From the NCBI GenBank assembly GCA_030549495.1, contig JAUIRK010000883.1, positions 677,501-741,500 on the forward strand: a DNA stretch of 64,000 bases, read 5' to 3'. Under the pieces are notes generated by a model, which did not search any database, was not told where the DNA came from, and saw only the letters and a list, made by a program, of their open reading frames with translations. The position numbers and the translations under genes were made by a program. Position 1 is the stretch's first letter; every line of letters begins with the position of its first letter. This DNA comes from Nectonema munidae (taxonomy: Eukaryota; Nematomorpha; Nectonematoida; Nectonematidae). Shown here one piece after another: positions 27,801 through 35,069 of this stretch.

Positions 27801-30736
27801 TAGGGTTCGGTTCAATGTTAGAGTTTGTGTTAAATTTAGTTTTCAGTTATTTTTTCTATAATTTGAGACTTAATCTCTTTGGACAAATTGGTCCAATCTT
27901 TTTTTAATTTTACAATTATCAACATAAAATCATTATCTCTATTAAACGAATCAGTTTAGGGCCTAATGTCTGTAAATAAATTGGCCTATTACACCAATAC
28001 GTTGTGGATCAATCGATCCAAGAAAGTCTAACAAGCAAGATCATGTCCACTATGTCTCTATTTTTATGAAAGACGGACTGGTTTCCAGACAGATGTGCAT
28101 GATCAAGTATAAGTGGATTGAGAAGAATTCTTGCTAGGATGTTGTTTGTTAGGTGTAGACACAAGAGATATTTTCTGATCATGACTTTTGCACTTTCCAA
28201 TAATTGAAAGTAGGCTTGCTTGTTTGTTTCAGGCAACGAGTATCTTAATTTCTAATCTCATCACTAAAGTAATATTTTAGGCACATTTTGTGAAGAACAC
28301 GACATCTGTCAAACAAGCCAGCCATGTGTGCATGGCAAATGCATGAACACAGTCGAGAAAAATCCTCTTACCTCCTTCTACTACTTTTGCGAGTGTGAAC
28401 TCGGCTATATGGGTTCCAACTGCTCACAAAAAGACTTCTGCTTCAGTAAATCCACCCTTTTCTTTTCTCTCTCTTTTTTTTTTAAATTTTTCTTCCCACC
28501 TTAGATTTCAAATCAATAAAATCTAGAAAAATACAAGTATTTATTTTGTCGTATGTATAAAGTGACAAAAGTTCATTCTTTCGATGACTACAAAAATTTT
28601 AAATTCTTTGCTTAACACGTTTATGCCCAGCTCTGCATAAACCTCATGTGCCATTAACAAATCCTCTATTCTAGGATTAACAGTCATCTTGAGAATAGCA
28701 TATATTGCAGAGTTGTATTAATAAAACCTTAAGAAAAATGAGAAGTTGTGCTGAAATGTAGTCAAAATAATTTTGTTTTTACAACTGACGCATATATTAC
28801 ATTTGCTAAACAGTTTACACCCCTTGTGCAATTTACGTCGAAAATGGAAGACAAAAAAGCTTCACCTACCCATTTCTCCTATTGGCTGTTTGCATGCTTC
28901 TCTTGAAGTTTCACGGCCTTTATCTTTCTATTATGATTATATGTTTATAATTCTTATTCAAGTATGACAAAATGATTTGAGCCGTACGACTTAGTGGTAA
29001 AGAGCGGGGTTTAAGAACGTTTATGTTGAAAATTCATTGGCCAATCACGTCCATCCAAGACCATAAAATCGGATCTGAATAATTTTAGGGCGGTAACCTG
29101 GTGTGGCCAAAAAGCGGGCGTAGAGGACCGTTAGAATGTGTAATCTTCTCCCTTGTACCAACTAAACTACCCTCATTAAAGTAAAGAATATCGAGTTATC
29201 CAGCTAAAAACATGGCTCATCTCCACGTCTTTAGCTAAAATAAAAATGACAAATATCAGTAGCGTATGGAGAATTTTTTTATGGGCGGGTAGAAGTTGAA
29301 AAAAAAATTTTAGAGCTTTTTTATTGACGCTATTCCCAATTTTTTGTCATATATAGTAAGTTAAGTGTGTACTTTTATAAAATAAGATAATTTAAATTTT
29401 ATCAGAATAGTATTTTATTCATATGGTATTAAAAGAAAAGCTTCTTATCAAAATAAAATCAACTTTATTTTTATTATATCTAGTAAACAATTTTTTTTCA
29501 ACGTTCAATGGGGGGGGGGGGGTGCGAACCCCAAGGCCTCCCCACTGGATACGCCCCTGTATATAGGTATCTTCCACTCCCTCCTCCCTCCCCACGCACC
29601 CTAAAACGCCTTATAACAAGTTTAATGATATTTATGATTTTTAACAACTTTTTAAATACATCATAAGCGAAATTAACAAATTTTTTTCGTCTTTTTATGT
29701 TTTTTTTAATGTTTAGCGTATTTTATTTTTCTAATTCTAAGAATTAAGAAAAACATTATAATTTTATCCAACTCCAATTTTTTGTTTATTCGAACACCTT
29801 CGCTTTAGACATTGATTCATATATTTGCTTTATATCATTTTTATAAGGTTATTTTCATTAACTCAGAAACCTAGCTTGTAGTTTTTTAATGCCACTACTA
29901 AAATGCTAGACGCGGTTAAAATTAACAAGCATACTTAATCAATTTTAGATAACAATTGCTCGAAAGGAACGTGTGAAGTTTCAACAAACTCTGAAAGAGG
30001 CTATGTTTGTTCGTGCTTACCCGGTTACATGGGCGATTTGTGTGATGGCATCATCAATTTCTGCGAACCGAACAATCCATGCAAAAATACCGGCATTTGT
30101 GTGCCCCTCTTGAACGCGTTTGACTGCAACTGCACTCAGACTGGCTACATGGGGCAAACTTGTTCTGCGCCTATTACCGAATGCTTTGAGGAAGTTTCTA
30201 AGACCGTTTGCTCGAATAATGGCAAGTGTCTCAAATACACGAAGACCAAAAACATTTCATCACGCAATGCCAAAGTTTCATCGTTGCTTTCAAGCTCTGA
30301 AAGTGAAACCGAAGTTTTAGACCTGACCTTTGAAGATTCTCTAAATCCCAGCTTCGAAAAAGGGATGAATGCCCAAAACCCAGATACTTCTCAAAGTGGA
30401 GAATCAGGCCAAGAAAAGGAATTTTATCATCATTGCGTTTGCATAGAAAACTTTTCTGGGCAGTTCTGTGAAAAGTTCACGCCGATTGAAGAAGTAATCA
30501 TTTCCCCCTCAGATTCGTCCGAAGAATTTCGAGGCACAAATTACTTGGCCGTGATATTGCCTATAGTGTTTGTTCCCGCTTTTATCGGTAGCATCATTCT
30601 CGTTGTCTTTCTCATGACAGCAAAGAAGAAACGCGCTACAAGAGGAACTTACAGCCCCTCCAAACAAGAAATCCAGGGCTCTCGAGTGGAATTGGATCAC
30701 GTTCTGCGCCCCCCTCCCCAAGAACGACTCATATAA
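1..30736 (+). CDS. crb: Crumbs homolog, 3' part of gene (9 exons)
   Basis: Type I membrane protein that sets apical identity in epithelia. It acts with the Stardust/PALS1-PATJ complex, Par6/aPKC and FERM proteins. Exons are 1-823, 7411-7594, 13956-14187, 16445-16593, 19128-19258, 20943-21071, 25571-25798, 28281-28445 and 29949-30736, with intron phases 1,2,0,2,1,1,1,1. Every join keeps the frame, giving 942 residues. Twelve EGF-like modules span residues 305-854, a membrane helix about 878-903, and a 39-residue tail 904-942. The tail holds RATRGTYSPS (the two aPKC-site threonines and the FERM-binding Tyr and Pro) and ends in ERLI, the PDZ ligand for PALS1. These motifs are diagnostic of Crumbs. 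The 5' end, signal peptide and laminin-G domains are outside the window. Membership of the first exon is less certain than the rest. Confidence 0.95.
2500..2660 (+). mobile_element. Probable non-LTR retrotransposon 3' tail ending in (GAT)n
   Basis: A relatively G+C-rich block runs directly into repeated GAT units at about 2631-2660. A unique block ending in a short 3' microsatellite is typical of RTE-like LINE tails. No reverse transcriptase residues are visible, so the class is inferred. Confidence 0.4.
4145..4213 (+). repeat. 30-bp tandem repeat, about 2.3 copies
   Basis: Units beginning GTGATTGGTT start at 4145, 4175 and 4205. The first two are complete and differ at one base. Each unit contains the palindrome-like pair ACACAGAATGTGT. 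Confidence 0.9.
4707..4882 (+). repeat. Direct repeat, copy 1 (about 175 bp)
   Basis: Near-identical to 5335-5509, 628 bp downstream. Both run from CAATCATCATGATATTCT to GTGTTTGTAACAGAA with only a few differences. This is either a local duplication or two copies of an unclassified repeat. Confidence 0.9.
5335..5509 (+). repeat. Direct repeat, copy 2 (about 175 bp)
   Basis: Second copy of 4707-4882 in the same orientation. The sequence between the copies is unrelated and includes a short CGCGGACTT/CGCGTTAT inverted pair near 5190-5227. Confidence 0.9.
7011..7090 (+). repeat. tRNA-like SINE head
   Basis: It contains a B-box-like GGGTTCGATCCCC near 7063-7076 and an upstream CAATGGTTG stretch resembling an A box. 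The ends cannot pair as an acceptor stem, so a functional tRNA is unlikely. Confidence 0.45.
7411..7594 (+). CDS. crb: crumbs exon: Cys-rich lead and first EGF module
   Basis: Acceptor ttttgatctag|TA, donor tgt|gtaaga; phases 1 in, 2 out. Residues 275-336. The first half has four cysteines (278, 287, 289, 298) and may be a decayed EGF half. The second half is an EGF with cysteines 305, 311, 316, 325 and 327, completed by Cys337 from the next exon. The phase-2 donor gtaaga is preferred over gtgtaa two bases earlier because the next acceptor needs exactly one base. Confidence 0.85.
7711..7902 (-). mobile_element. TTAA MITE carrying three 21-bp repeat units
   Basis: Ends are TTAACACGTTAACG and (right end, read inward) TTAACAGGTTAAC, an imperfect terminal inverted repeat with TTAA at both tips. 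Inside, 21-bp units starting CATAAACGCAGACGATTTG begin at 7782, 7803 and 7824. A degenerate fourth starts at 7845. The right end matches the left end of the copy at 13012. Confidence 0.75.
9132..9269 (-). mobile_element. piggyBac-like TTAA MITE (hairpin family)
   Basis: Right end TGGGACTTAATGGGTTAA, left end TAACGCATTAAGTACCA, inverted repeats of each other with one or two changes. It shares the CAGACGATAT..CGCAGACGATTT core and the subterminal hairpin (TGTTCCCAAATGGGAGCA) with 23376-23511. Confidence 0.8.
9632..9759 (-). mobile_element. TTAA MITE, single-unit relative of the 21-bp repeat family
   Basis: Left end TTGACCCGTTAACG, right end GACC..ACCGGTTAA as inverted repeat; the left TTAA has decayed to TTGA. 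The internal AGACGATATCTAATGTAAAG and GCAGACGATTT match 7711-7902, but the 21-bp motif occurs only once. Confidence 0.7.
9828..9905 (+). repeat. Decayed tRNA-derived SINE (family A)
   Basis: It matches the interior of 15451-15597: the GCATCAAGCCT block and the following TTAGTTCTACACAAGC resemble GCATCAAGCCT and ATAGTTCGATACAAGC there. The B box is degraded. Confidence 0.5.
11411..12075 (-). mobile_element. LINE 3' end: reverse transcriptase C-terminus and tail
   Basis: Read on the - strand, 12064 to 11801 encodes the region after the RT core (GVELEDVKQFCY, RIQLAWKKFKALSG). It is followed by a tail that also occurs at 62425-62749, where the hallmark F-G-H-V is visible. The tail covers 11411-11760. 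It is 5' truncated and broken. The uninterrupted sequence at about 11660 shows the empty site of the MITE found in the 62126 copy. Confidence 0.7.
12273..12456. mobile_element. Inverted-repeat (foldback/MITE) element, 184 bp
   Basis: Arms of about 60 bp (12273-12332 and 12397-12456) are near-perfect inverted repeats starting GGGTCTTTTCGTTTAGAC, around a 64-bp A+T-rich centre. GAA flanks both ends, a possible 3-bp target duplication as in PIF/Harbinger elements; three bases are weak evidence. It abuts the Tigger remnant. Confidence 0.8.
12460..12940 (-). pseudogene. pogo/Tigger-like transposase remnant (N-terminal half)
   Basis: On the - strand, fragments in different frames resemble Tigger transposases: a basic start (MTRKRKDTR), an HTH stretch (SHGFSHSTISTILKNKSKI) and the CENP-B-like part (RAKDRFSDFKTRFNLHDRGV, then GKAASADEKAAKLFIEELDK). 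Frame changes and stops separate these pieces, and the catalytic DDE half is absent. The remnant ends where the 12273-12456 foldback begins. Confidence 0.75.
13012..13235 (+). mobile_element. Truncated TTAA MITE with seven 21-bp repeats
   Basis: The left end TTAACAGGTTAACG matches the right end of 7711-7902 read inversely. Seven units AACAAATCGTCTGCGTTTAYG start at 13070, 13091, 13112, 13133, 13154, 13175 and 13196. The copy breaks off after AATACAAAT, so the far inverted repeat is missing. Because 21 is a multiple of three, both strands read as open heptapeptide repeats; these are not genes. Confidence 0.85.
13956..14187 (+). CDS. crb: crumbs exon: EGF module and start of the next
   Basis: Acceptor ccaacag|C, donor AAG|gtaagg; phases 2 in, 0 out. 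Residues 336-413. It carries a textbook EGF (Cys344-Cys378, with CKNGGLC and a YCEC core) and the first three cysteines (386, 392, 398) of the next EGF. That loop is Asn-rich and contains an N-S-S glycosylation sequon. Confidence 0.93.
14398..14506. mobile_element. Short inverted-repeat element (about 110 bp)
   Basis: CACGAGTCTTTATCAA at the left and TTGATAAAGACTCGTG at the right are perfect 16-bp inverted repeats. The middle contains repeated ATTTAG and CAACAT motifs. No clear target duplication. Confidence 0.65.
15017..15344. mobile_element. Non-autonomous hAT element (MITE), 328 bp
   Basis: Terminal inverted repeats CAGTGCCCGCGCTA / TAGCGCGGGCACTG are perfect. They are flanked by a perfect 8-bp target duplication GTTCCGAG (15009-15016 and 15345-15352), the hAT hallmark. 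The interior has a C-run at about 15067-15086 and no transposase. The intact duplication suggests a fairly recent insertion. Confidence 0.92.
15451..15597 (+). mobile_element. tRNA-derived SINE, family A
   Basis: It starts GGGGCGTGAGTAGG. Pol III promoter-like boxes are visible: A-box-like TGGTTAGATGCTGG and B box GGTTCGATCCC, followed by a conserved non-tRNA body (GCATCAAGCCTG, TTCGATACAAGC, GATGAAAACACC). The same layout recurs at 20022, 26486, 41407 and 45283. Confidence 0.8.
15664..15775 (+). mobile_element. tRNA-derived SINE, family C
   Basis: B box GGGTTCGATTCCC with CCTAGTGGTC just upstream, then a body (TGTCCAGC, GGATGCGATA) shared with 33389-33515 and 34731-34862. The part between the A and B boxes is shorter than in the other copies. 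Confidence 0.65.
16064..16265 (+). repeat. 101-bp tandem duplication
   Basis: Two head-to-tail units. TCTTCTATAAATTTGTTCGA occurs at 16081 and 16182 and the units are nearly identical. This is a young local duplication. Confidence 0.92.
16445..16593 (+). CDS. crb: crumbs exon: end of one EGF and most of the next
   Basis: Acceptor acccatttcag|GTG, donor AC|gtaaca; phases 0 in, 2 out. Residues 414-463. It completes the previous EGF (CECEEGYYGSIC) and starts another with cysteines 442, 448 and 453. Two extra cysteines (434, 437) lie between the two modules. Confidence 0.92.
16594..19127 (+). other. crumbs intron (2.5 kb)
   Basis: Phase-2 intron. It holds the first copy of a dispersed repeat (17813-17971). 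The block at 16620-16850 is less A+T-rich with open frames on both strands but matches no family I know. Confidence 0.6.
17813..17971 (+). repeat. Dispersed repeat E, copy 1
   Basis: It matches 19474-19610 in the same orientation, from CTGGTAAATGAAGCTTAAAA to the ATTCCAGCAC block, with indels. Unclassified. Confidence 0.8.
19128..19258 (+). CDS. crb: crumbs exon: EGF end plus EGF module
   Basis: Acceptor cttgttcgtag|G, donor AAG|gtaaga; phases 2 in, 1 out. Residues 463-507. It closes one EGF (CDCFDGYEGIRC) and encodes most of another (Cys482-Cys504), whose last cysteine (513) is on the next exon. Confidence 0.93.
19474..19610 (+). repeat. Dispersed repeat E, copy 2
   Basis: Second copy of 17813-17971. 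It lacks about 20 bases in the middle relative to that copy. Confidence 0.8.
20022..20167 (-). mobile_element. tRNA-derived SINE, family A (reverse)
   Basis: Reverse complement of the 15451-15597 layout: GGGATCGAACCC is the B box, and the copy ends at ACTCACGTCCCC. Confidence 0.75.
20614..20905 (+). repeat. Dispersed repeat D, copy 1
   Basis: Blocks TGCCTCTGATTTTG, CATTCTTGACACAAACTTT and AAAACATCTAGACATGCA recur in order at 46953-47123. The copy ends 37 bp before a crumbs exon acceptor. Confidence 0.65.
20943..21071 (+). CDS. crb: crumbs exon: calcium-binding EGF module
   Basis: Acceptor ttattctttag|GA, donor AAAG|gttttt; phases 1 and 1. Residues 507-550. It starts with DKDEC and has an Asn in the central loop, the pattern of calcium-binding EGFs, with cysteines 520, 526, 532, 541 and 543. 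The donor is weak after the GT, but phase and the WYGVNC-to-GKHC continuity support it. Confidence 0.92.
21180..22265. other. Unassigned block of higher complexity with broken open frames
   Basis: This kilobase is less A+T-biased than the intron around it. It has sizeable frames on the + strand (21192-21494, 21475-21675) and the - strand (22051-21830, 22263-22066). The - frames are disrupted and in changing frames, as in an old inserted gene or transposon. I recognise no domain and assign no function. Confidence 0.35.
22914..24310 (-). pseudogene. hAT-type (DUF4371-like) transposase remnant
   Basis: On the - strand, 24310-24123 encodes FRRHRDAGDRDD followed by a LLKF stretch. This resembles the FRGHRD..LLxF segment before the catalytic region of ZMYM1/DUF4371 transposases. 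Then 24056-23826 has IIIDETTDTHIYHFSIMSY, matching the first-Asp DE(S/T)TD motif. A weaker stretch near 22990 (MEAERRTRLALL) could be the C-terminal dimerisation region. Stops and frame changes are present, and a TTAA MITE lies inside. Confidence 0.55.
23376..23511 (-). mobile_element. piggyBac-like TTAA MITE (hairpin family), 136 bp
   Basis: TTAACCCATTAAGTACCA at the left and TTCCCA..TTAATGGGTTAA at the right (read inward TTAACCCATTAATTCCCA) form the inverted repeat. TTAA is at both tips. The subterminal hairpin is TGTTCCCAAATGGGAGCA. Confidence 0.88.
25571..25798 (+). CDS. crb: crumbs exon: two EGF modules
   Basis: Acceptor cttattttag|GC, donor ATAG|gtactt; phases 1 and 1. Residues 550-626. 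It contains a full EGF (Cys560-Cys591) and nearly all of a second (Cys596-Cys620, closed by Cys629 on the next exon). The bases are visibly richer in G+C than the flanking introns. Confidence 0.94.
25799..28280 (+). other. crumbs intron (2.5 kb)
   Basis: Phase-1 intron. It contains a reverse SINE (26486-26601) and a block at 27640-27900 with several GGTCTAATxxxA repeats in both orientations, probably a decayed DNA-transposon end. Nothing coding. Confidence 0.6.
26486..26601 (-). mobile_element. tRNA-derived SINE, family A (reverse)
   Basis: Shorter copy: GGAATCGAACCC (B box, one change) and CTAACCAACCATACTCACGC match the family. The variable part between body and head is deleted. Confidence 0.75.
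28281..28445 (+). CDS. crb: crumbs exon: EGF module
   Basis: Acceptor aatattttag|GC, donor TTCA|gtaaat; phases 1 and 1. Residues 626-681. The EGF runs Cys635-Cys673 with a long third loop (about 15 residues between its third and fourth cysteines). It ends in the first cysteine (679) of the next module. Confidence 0.93.
28979..29200 (+). repeat. Possible SINE with tRNA-like head
   Basis: The A-box-like GACTTAGTGGTAAAGAGCG near 28989 is followed by a unique, relatively G+C-rich body. No clean B box, so the call is tentative. Confidence 0.35.
29258..29561. mobile_element. Probable hAT-like MITE
   Basis: Left CAGTAGCGTATGGAG and right CTGGATACGCCCCTG (read inward CAGGGGCGTATCCAG) are imperfect inverted repeats of the common CAGGGGCG type. 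A G-run lies at about 29511-29522. No convincing target duplication. Confidence 0.55.
29949..30736 (+). CDS. crb: crumbs last exon: three EGFs, membrane helix, cytoplasmic tail
   Basis: Acceptor atcaattttag|AT, phase 1; stop TAA at 30734-30736. Residues 681-942. Two normal EGFs (through Cys712 and Cys719-Cys752) are followed by a third whose third and fourth cysteines (774, 843) are separated by 68 residues rich in Ser and Glu instead of roughly ten. A hydrophobic helix (about 878-903) is followed by KKKR and the conserved tail. The tail keeps Thr-Arg-Gly-Thr-Tyr, the SPS element and the terminal ERLI, so FERM and PDZ binding should both be retained. Confidence 0.97.
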
Positions 30737-31213
30737 CTCTTCGCCTTCAACCACTTTTCTACTTTCGTGTATCGTTGGTTCCGATGCGAAGACGTTTAGT
30801 TGCGTGTGAACTGCTACCGTTTTCGCGAACACTTCTCTCAAAATCAAAAAAAAAATCGTGTTACATTTTTTAATCTAAAAAAATATCAAAATTATTTTTT
30901 AAATCAATTCAGCAGCATGATTCTTCTTTTTTTTGTGACAAAAATCTTTCCTTTCTTTGTTATCATTCCATTTTTTGGTTTTTTAAAAATTTAATGAACA
31001 TTCTTTTTGATCTCTTTTAACTATTTTTATCGGTGCGAGAAAATCTATTCCACTTTTTAAATCCAGCATATTCCTTTATTATTTTTTATCATATACAAGA
31101 AATTTTTAGTCCGTCCAGTTTTGTTATTTTTTTTAAAAAAGCCGAAATAAGTTCTCTTGCTTTTTACTTACGCCATTTTATTATTTTTTTTTGAAATCGC
31201 TCCTATCAATAAA
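30737..31213 (+). other. crb: crumbs 3' untranslated region (putative)
   Basis: A+T-rich sequence after the stop, with long T runs. The first clear AATAAA is at 31208-31213; another candidate lies near 31365. No coding trace. The end is inferred from the signal only. Confidence 0.5.
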
Positions 31214-32099
31214 ATTCTTTTCATACGTGTGTCTACTCCAATGTATGTTTATGTATATATATATATATATATATATGCATGCATGCGTGTATTGTTTGCA
31301 AATGCTTCAATATTTTATTACACGTTACTTTAATACAATTATATTTATTTTTTTATGCCAATAATAAATTGTTTATTCATTTTACTTTTATAAATCTCAA
31401 AATAGAGGCATAACTGATCTTCTCCTCTTTTTGGTCTTTTAGAAAATCTTTTAACTCACTTATTTCCTCAGGCTTACTTTAATTGTGATCATATTTATTG
31501 GATAGTATTTGATTAAAGTCGATTAGAAAAATATCTTCACCATCTCATGCAAAGTTTACACTCTTCGAAGGACTCACTTTTCAAATTCTATTTGAACAAA
31601 GGTGAAATGAATCATCTTGTCAAAATTATATCGAGTTCAAACTCACTCTTCATACACTCTTCAAGTGAAAAGGTCGACATTACACTCGACCAATTTTGAA
31701 GTCAATATTATCACAAAACAATTAAAACTAAAAATTATATTATTAGTTATTATTTCTGTAACAAATCTAACCAACTTTACGCACTAAAAAATCTAGTTTT
31801 AAAACTTGACATCATTGTAAGAAAAATAAGTTACGGTATATATTCATAATTGTAGTTAAAAATTTTAATAAACGTCAATTTTTTCATTCTGACACAAAAT
31901 CTCAAAATAAAAGAATCTTAAAAACCCTCCTTCGTTTGCAACAGCATATTGGGGAAACACGATTACCAACATAATGGAGTAAAAAGCTAATACTTCATAT
32001 GAGAAAGGACTTAAGAAAAATACAATATTTTGATAATTAGAACTAGCTTTTATCAAGATAAAGATAAGGTTAGAGAAAATAGAACTAGATTCGAAACTC

Positions 32100-33250
32100 C
32101 AGTGTTTTCTGATCATTTCATAATTTATCTTAACTTTAAAATGCATAAGAGCATCAATGTCAAGATAAAACTACCGACCCATTTAAAACATTAGTCACTT
32201 TGTCTACAGTTCGATATTCTAAACAAAAACTATAAATACTATCTTTCACATCAAAACACGAATGTCTCTTAATCTAGCACTAAGATTATTTTGAAAAGTG
32301 GGGAGGCTTAAATAATTTCTTATATTATTAATATTTATATCATAAAAAAATATTATTAATATTATAATTATTAATTATATTATTAATTTTCTTATATTAT
32401 TAATTTTCTTATATTATTACATATTTATATCATCAAAAAAATCTGGGTCGAACTAAGGCACTGGAGTAAAAAGCGCAACAATTTTATGCGAAGGCACTCA
32501 CATAGAAACTCATTTCTGATCATTTCATAATTTATCTTAACTTTAAAATGCATAAGAGCATCAATGTCAAGATTAAACTACCGACCCATTCAAAACATTA
32601 AAGTCTCATATTCTTTGTCTACAGTTAAATATTTTCCTAAAAAAGATCTAATCTTTAACCATCACTGTATTATATAACAGCTATACAATACTTTTATCTT
32701 TCACATCAAAACACGTAAATGATCTCTTAATCATAGCATACAAGATTATTATTCAAAAATTTAGAAGCTTAAATTAATTTTCTTATATTATTACATATTT
32801 ATATCATCAAAAAAATATTATTAATATTATAATTATTAATTATATTATTAATTTTCTTATATTATTAATTTTCTTATATTATTACATATTTATATCATCA
32901 AAAAAATCTGGGTCGAACTAAGGCACTGGAGTAAAAAGCCCAACAGTTTTATGCGAAGGCACTCACATAGAAACTCATTTCTGATCATTTCATAATTTAT
33001 CTTAACTTTAAAATGCATAAGAGCATCAATGTCAAGATTAAACTACCGACCCATTCAAAACATTAAAGTCTCATATTCTTTGTCTACAGTTAAATATTTT
33101 CCTAAAAAAGATCTAATCTTTAACCATCACTGTATTATATAACAGCCAATAATAAAATTTATACATTACTTTTATCTTTCACATCAAAACATGTAAATGA
33201 TCTCTTAATCATAGCATACTAAATTATTATTCTAAAATTTTGAAGCTTAA
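32100..33250 (+). repeat. Tandem array, 465-bp unit, about 2.5 copies
   Basis: The segment ATCTGGGTCGAACTAAGG occurs at 32441 and 32906. The block with TAAGAGCATCAATGTCAAGA occurs three times (near 32145, 32550 and 33015). Units two and three are almost identical; the first is shorter and more diverged. The units include a TATTATTAATTTTCTTA run. Confidence 0.92.
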
Positions 33251-33388
33251 ATTAATTTTCTCAGCGTTATGTTAGTGAGCAAATATTAGTTTAGGACAGC
33301 TTTTAAATTATAAAGAAAAAATTCAATTTATATTATAAGCCACTTTTTTTGATGCTTTAAAAGTATACCATGATAAATTAAACAAATA

Positions 33389-33515
33389 GCCTGTAGATGG
33401 CCTAGTGGTTCTAAATGCAGATGGGCTTGGTTCGATTCCTTATTGTGACTATCCCTACTATCTGTCCAGCTGGAAGATTATTCTTCCATTGATGCGATAC
33501 CGACAACTAAAAATT
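33389..33515 (+). mobile_element. tRNA-derived SINE, family C
   Basis: A-box-like GATGGCCTAGTGGTTCT and B box GGTTCGATTCC, then the family body (CTACTATCTGTCCAGCTGGA, GATGCGATACCGACAA). This is the best-preserved copy here. Confidence 0.75.
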
Positions 33516-34730
33516 TTTTTTTAAATATTTTATTAAAAGATAATTGCAAAAAAAATACGTACAGAGAGATGTCTTGGCAAAATAGTATGAAACGAAATTT
33601 AACGTTCAAATGCACTTCTCTTTCTACAAAAAGGTTTTTAGCAGTCACCAACTTAAAGCGGCCGCTGGAATATACCCCGCACAATATTGCTATGCTATAG
33701 ACTATTTTTATACCGATCACCTGCATAACGCGGCCATCGACTATTCATTTTGTTGTGAAAAAGCATATTGATTTATTATCGATTATGCAATTAGTGCGAT
33801 GAAGAAGTGTGAATTTTATTCGATCAATTCGATATAGAGTGTACTGATTAATCTTCAAGATTATTTATCATTGATGATTATTATCCCTATGATTCCAGAA
33901 TCTCTCTTTCATGATTGATGAAGGAAGAACAAGTAATAATCACGAATACATATACATGAATCTGAATCTGTTTTGATATAACATAGAGTTAGTTATGCAG
34001 TTGAGTATGTTGTAAACTCTCATTCTCTGTATATCGAATAATAAGTAATTGTTTTTCTTGTGAGTTTGCTTCTAATTCCACAACTGTCAAATGGCTCCTA
34101 ACTGTAAGATCGCTAGGAGGTAGTTATTCTCTCTTGTTAGAAAAGAAGATATAAGTTATCAGGATGCATAACAAAGGCAAGTTGAGGGCCCGTTTGATGC
34201 CAAGTACAAGTCATCGCTGGGAAAGAACTCAAATCCTAAACATATTGAAGATCAAGCAGGAGTGGATGGAGAAGTTCGAAAGCAACGCACCACTCAATCG
34301 TAAGCGAAAGATCAAGTAAATAGCAAATAATGAACTGAACTATCTATGAATGCTTTAAAGAGATACAGACCAGCCAGCCCCAACTTAGGGACAAGAGAAT
34401 TATAGATATCAGAAGAAGCATTGCTAATATACCAGCGTTTGAGAAACATAAGGAAAATAGCTAAAATTAGTCATGATCAAAGTGAGAGATCAAACCATTT
34501 GAAAGCTAAAATATTACTAAATGATAAAATTCTAAGAGATATGTTTCTAGTCAAAAAGAACCAAACAAATAACAATATACAATAAGTAAAAAAATCCATA
34601 TTGCATTTATATTTTCTATTAGTCTCAAAGTGTTAATAGGGTGTGAAAAATAAATAATATTTTTAACCAATCTTATATTAGGAAAATTAACCTTAAGGAT
34701 GGATACTCTGAAGTTGATTATTTTTAAATT

Positions 34731-34862
34731 TGTCGGTATCTCATCCAAGATAAGAATAATCTTCCATAACTGGAGAGATGGTAGGGATAGACAGAATAGG
34801 GATTCGAATCTCGACCATCTGAATCGAGACACTACATTGCTATCACTAGGCCATCTGCCGAT
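34731..34862 (-). mobile_element. tRNA-derived SINE, family C (reverse)
   Basis: Reverse complement of 33389-33515: TCGGTATCTCATCC at the left, GGATTCGAATC as the altered B box, and CACTAGGCCATCTGCCG at the right. Confidence 0.75.
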
Positions 34863-35069
34863 TAAAGGTTGGCAATATATTCAATGATTTTTTCTTTGCA
34901 CCTATTGAATTGAATAAATATGAGCAACATAACTTTTGGCAATCTATACTATATTCAAATTGGGGAAAGGAATTTAGGGTTTGATATAATTTCTGTCAAA
35001 GAAATACTAATTGCCATAAAGGAAATATAATCAAAATCTACGAAATATGTATTTGGAATTAGTATAGAT

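Larger units (their letters stand above)
28446..29948 (+). other. crumbs intron (1.5 kb)
   Basis: Phase-1 intron. It contains a tRNA-like SINE head at 28979-29200 and a probable hAT-like MITE at 29258-29561. Confidence 0.6.

Noticed and set aside
30509-30847. Antisense frame over the crumbs last exon
   Set aside because: Shadow of the membrane helix and tail.
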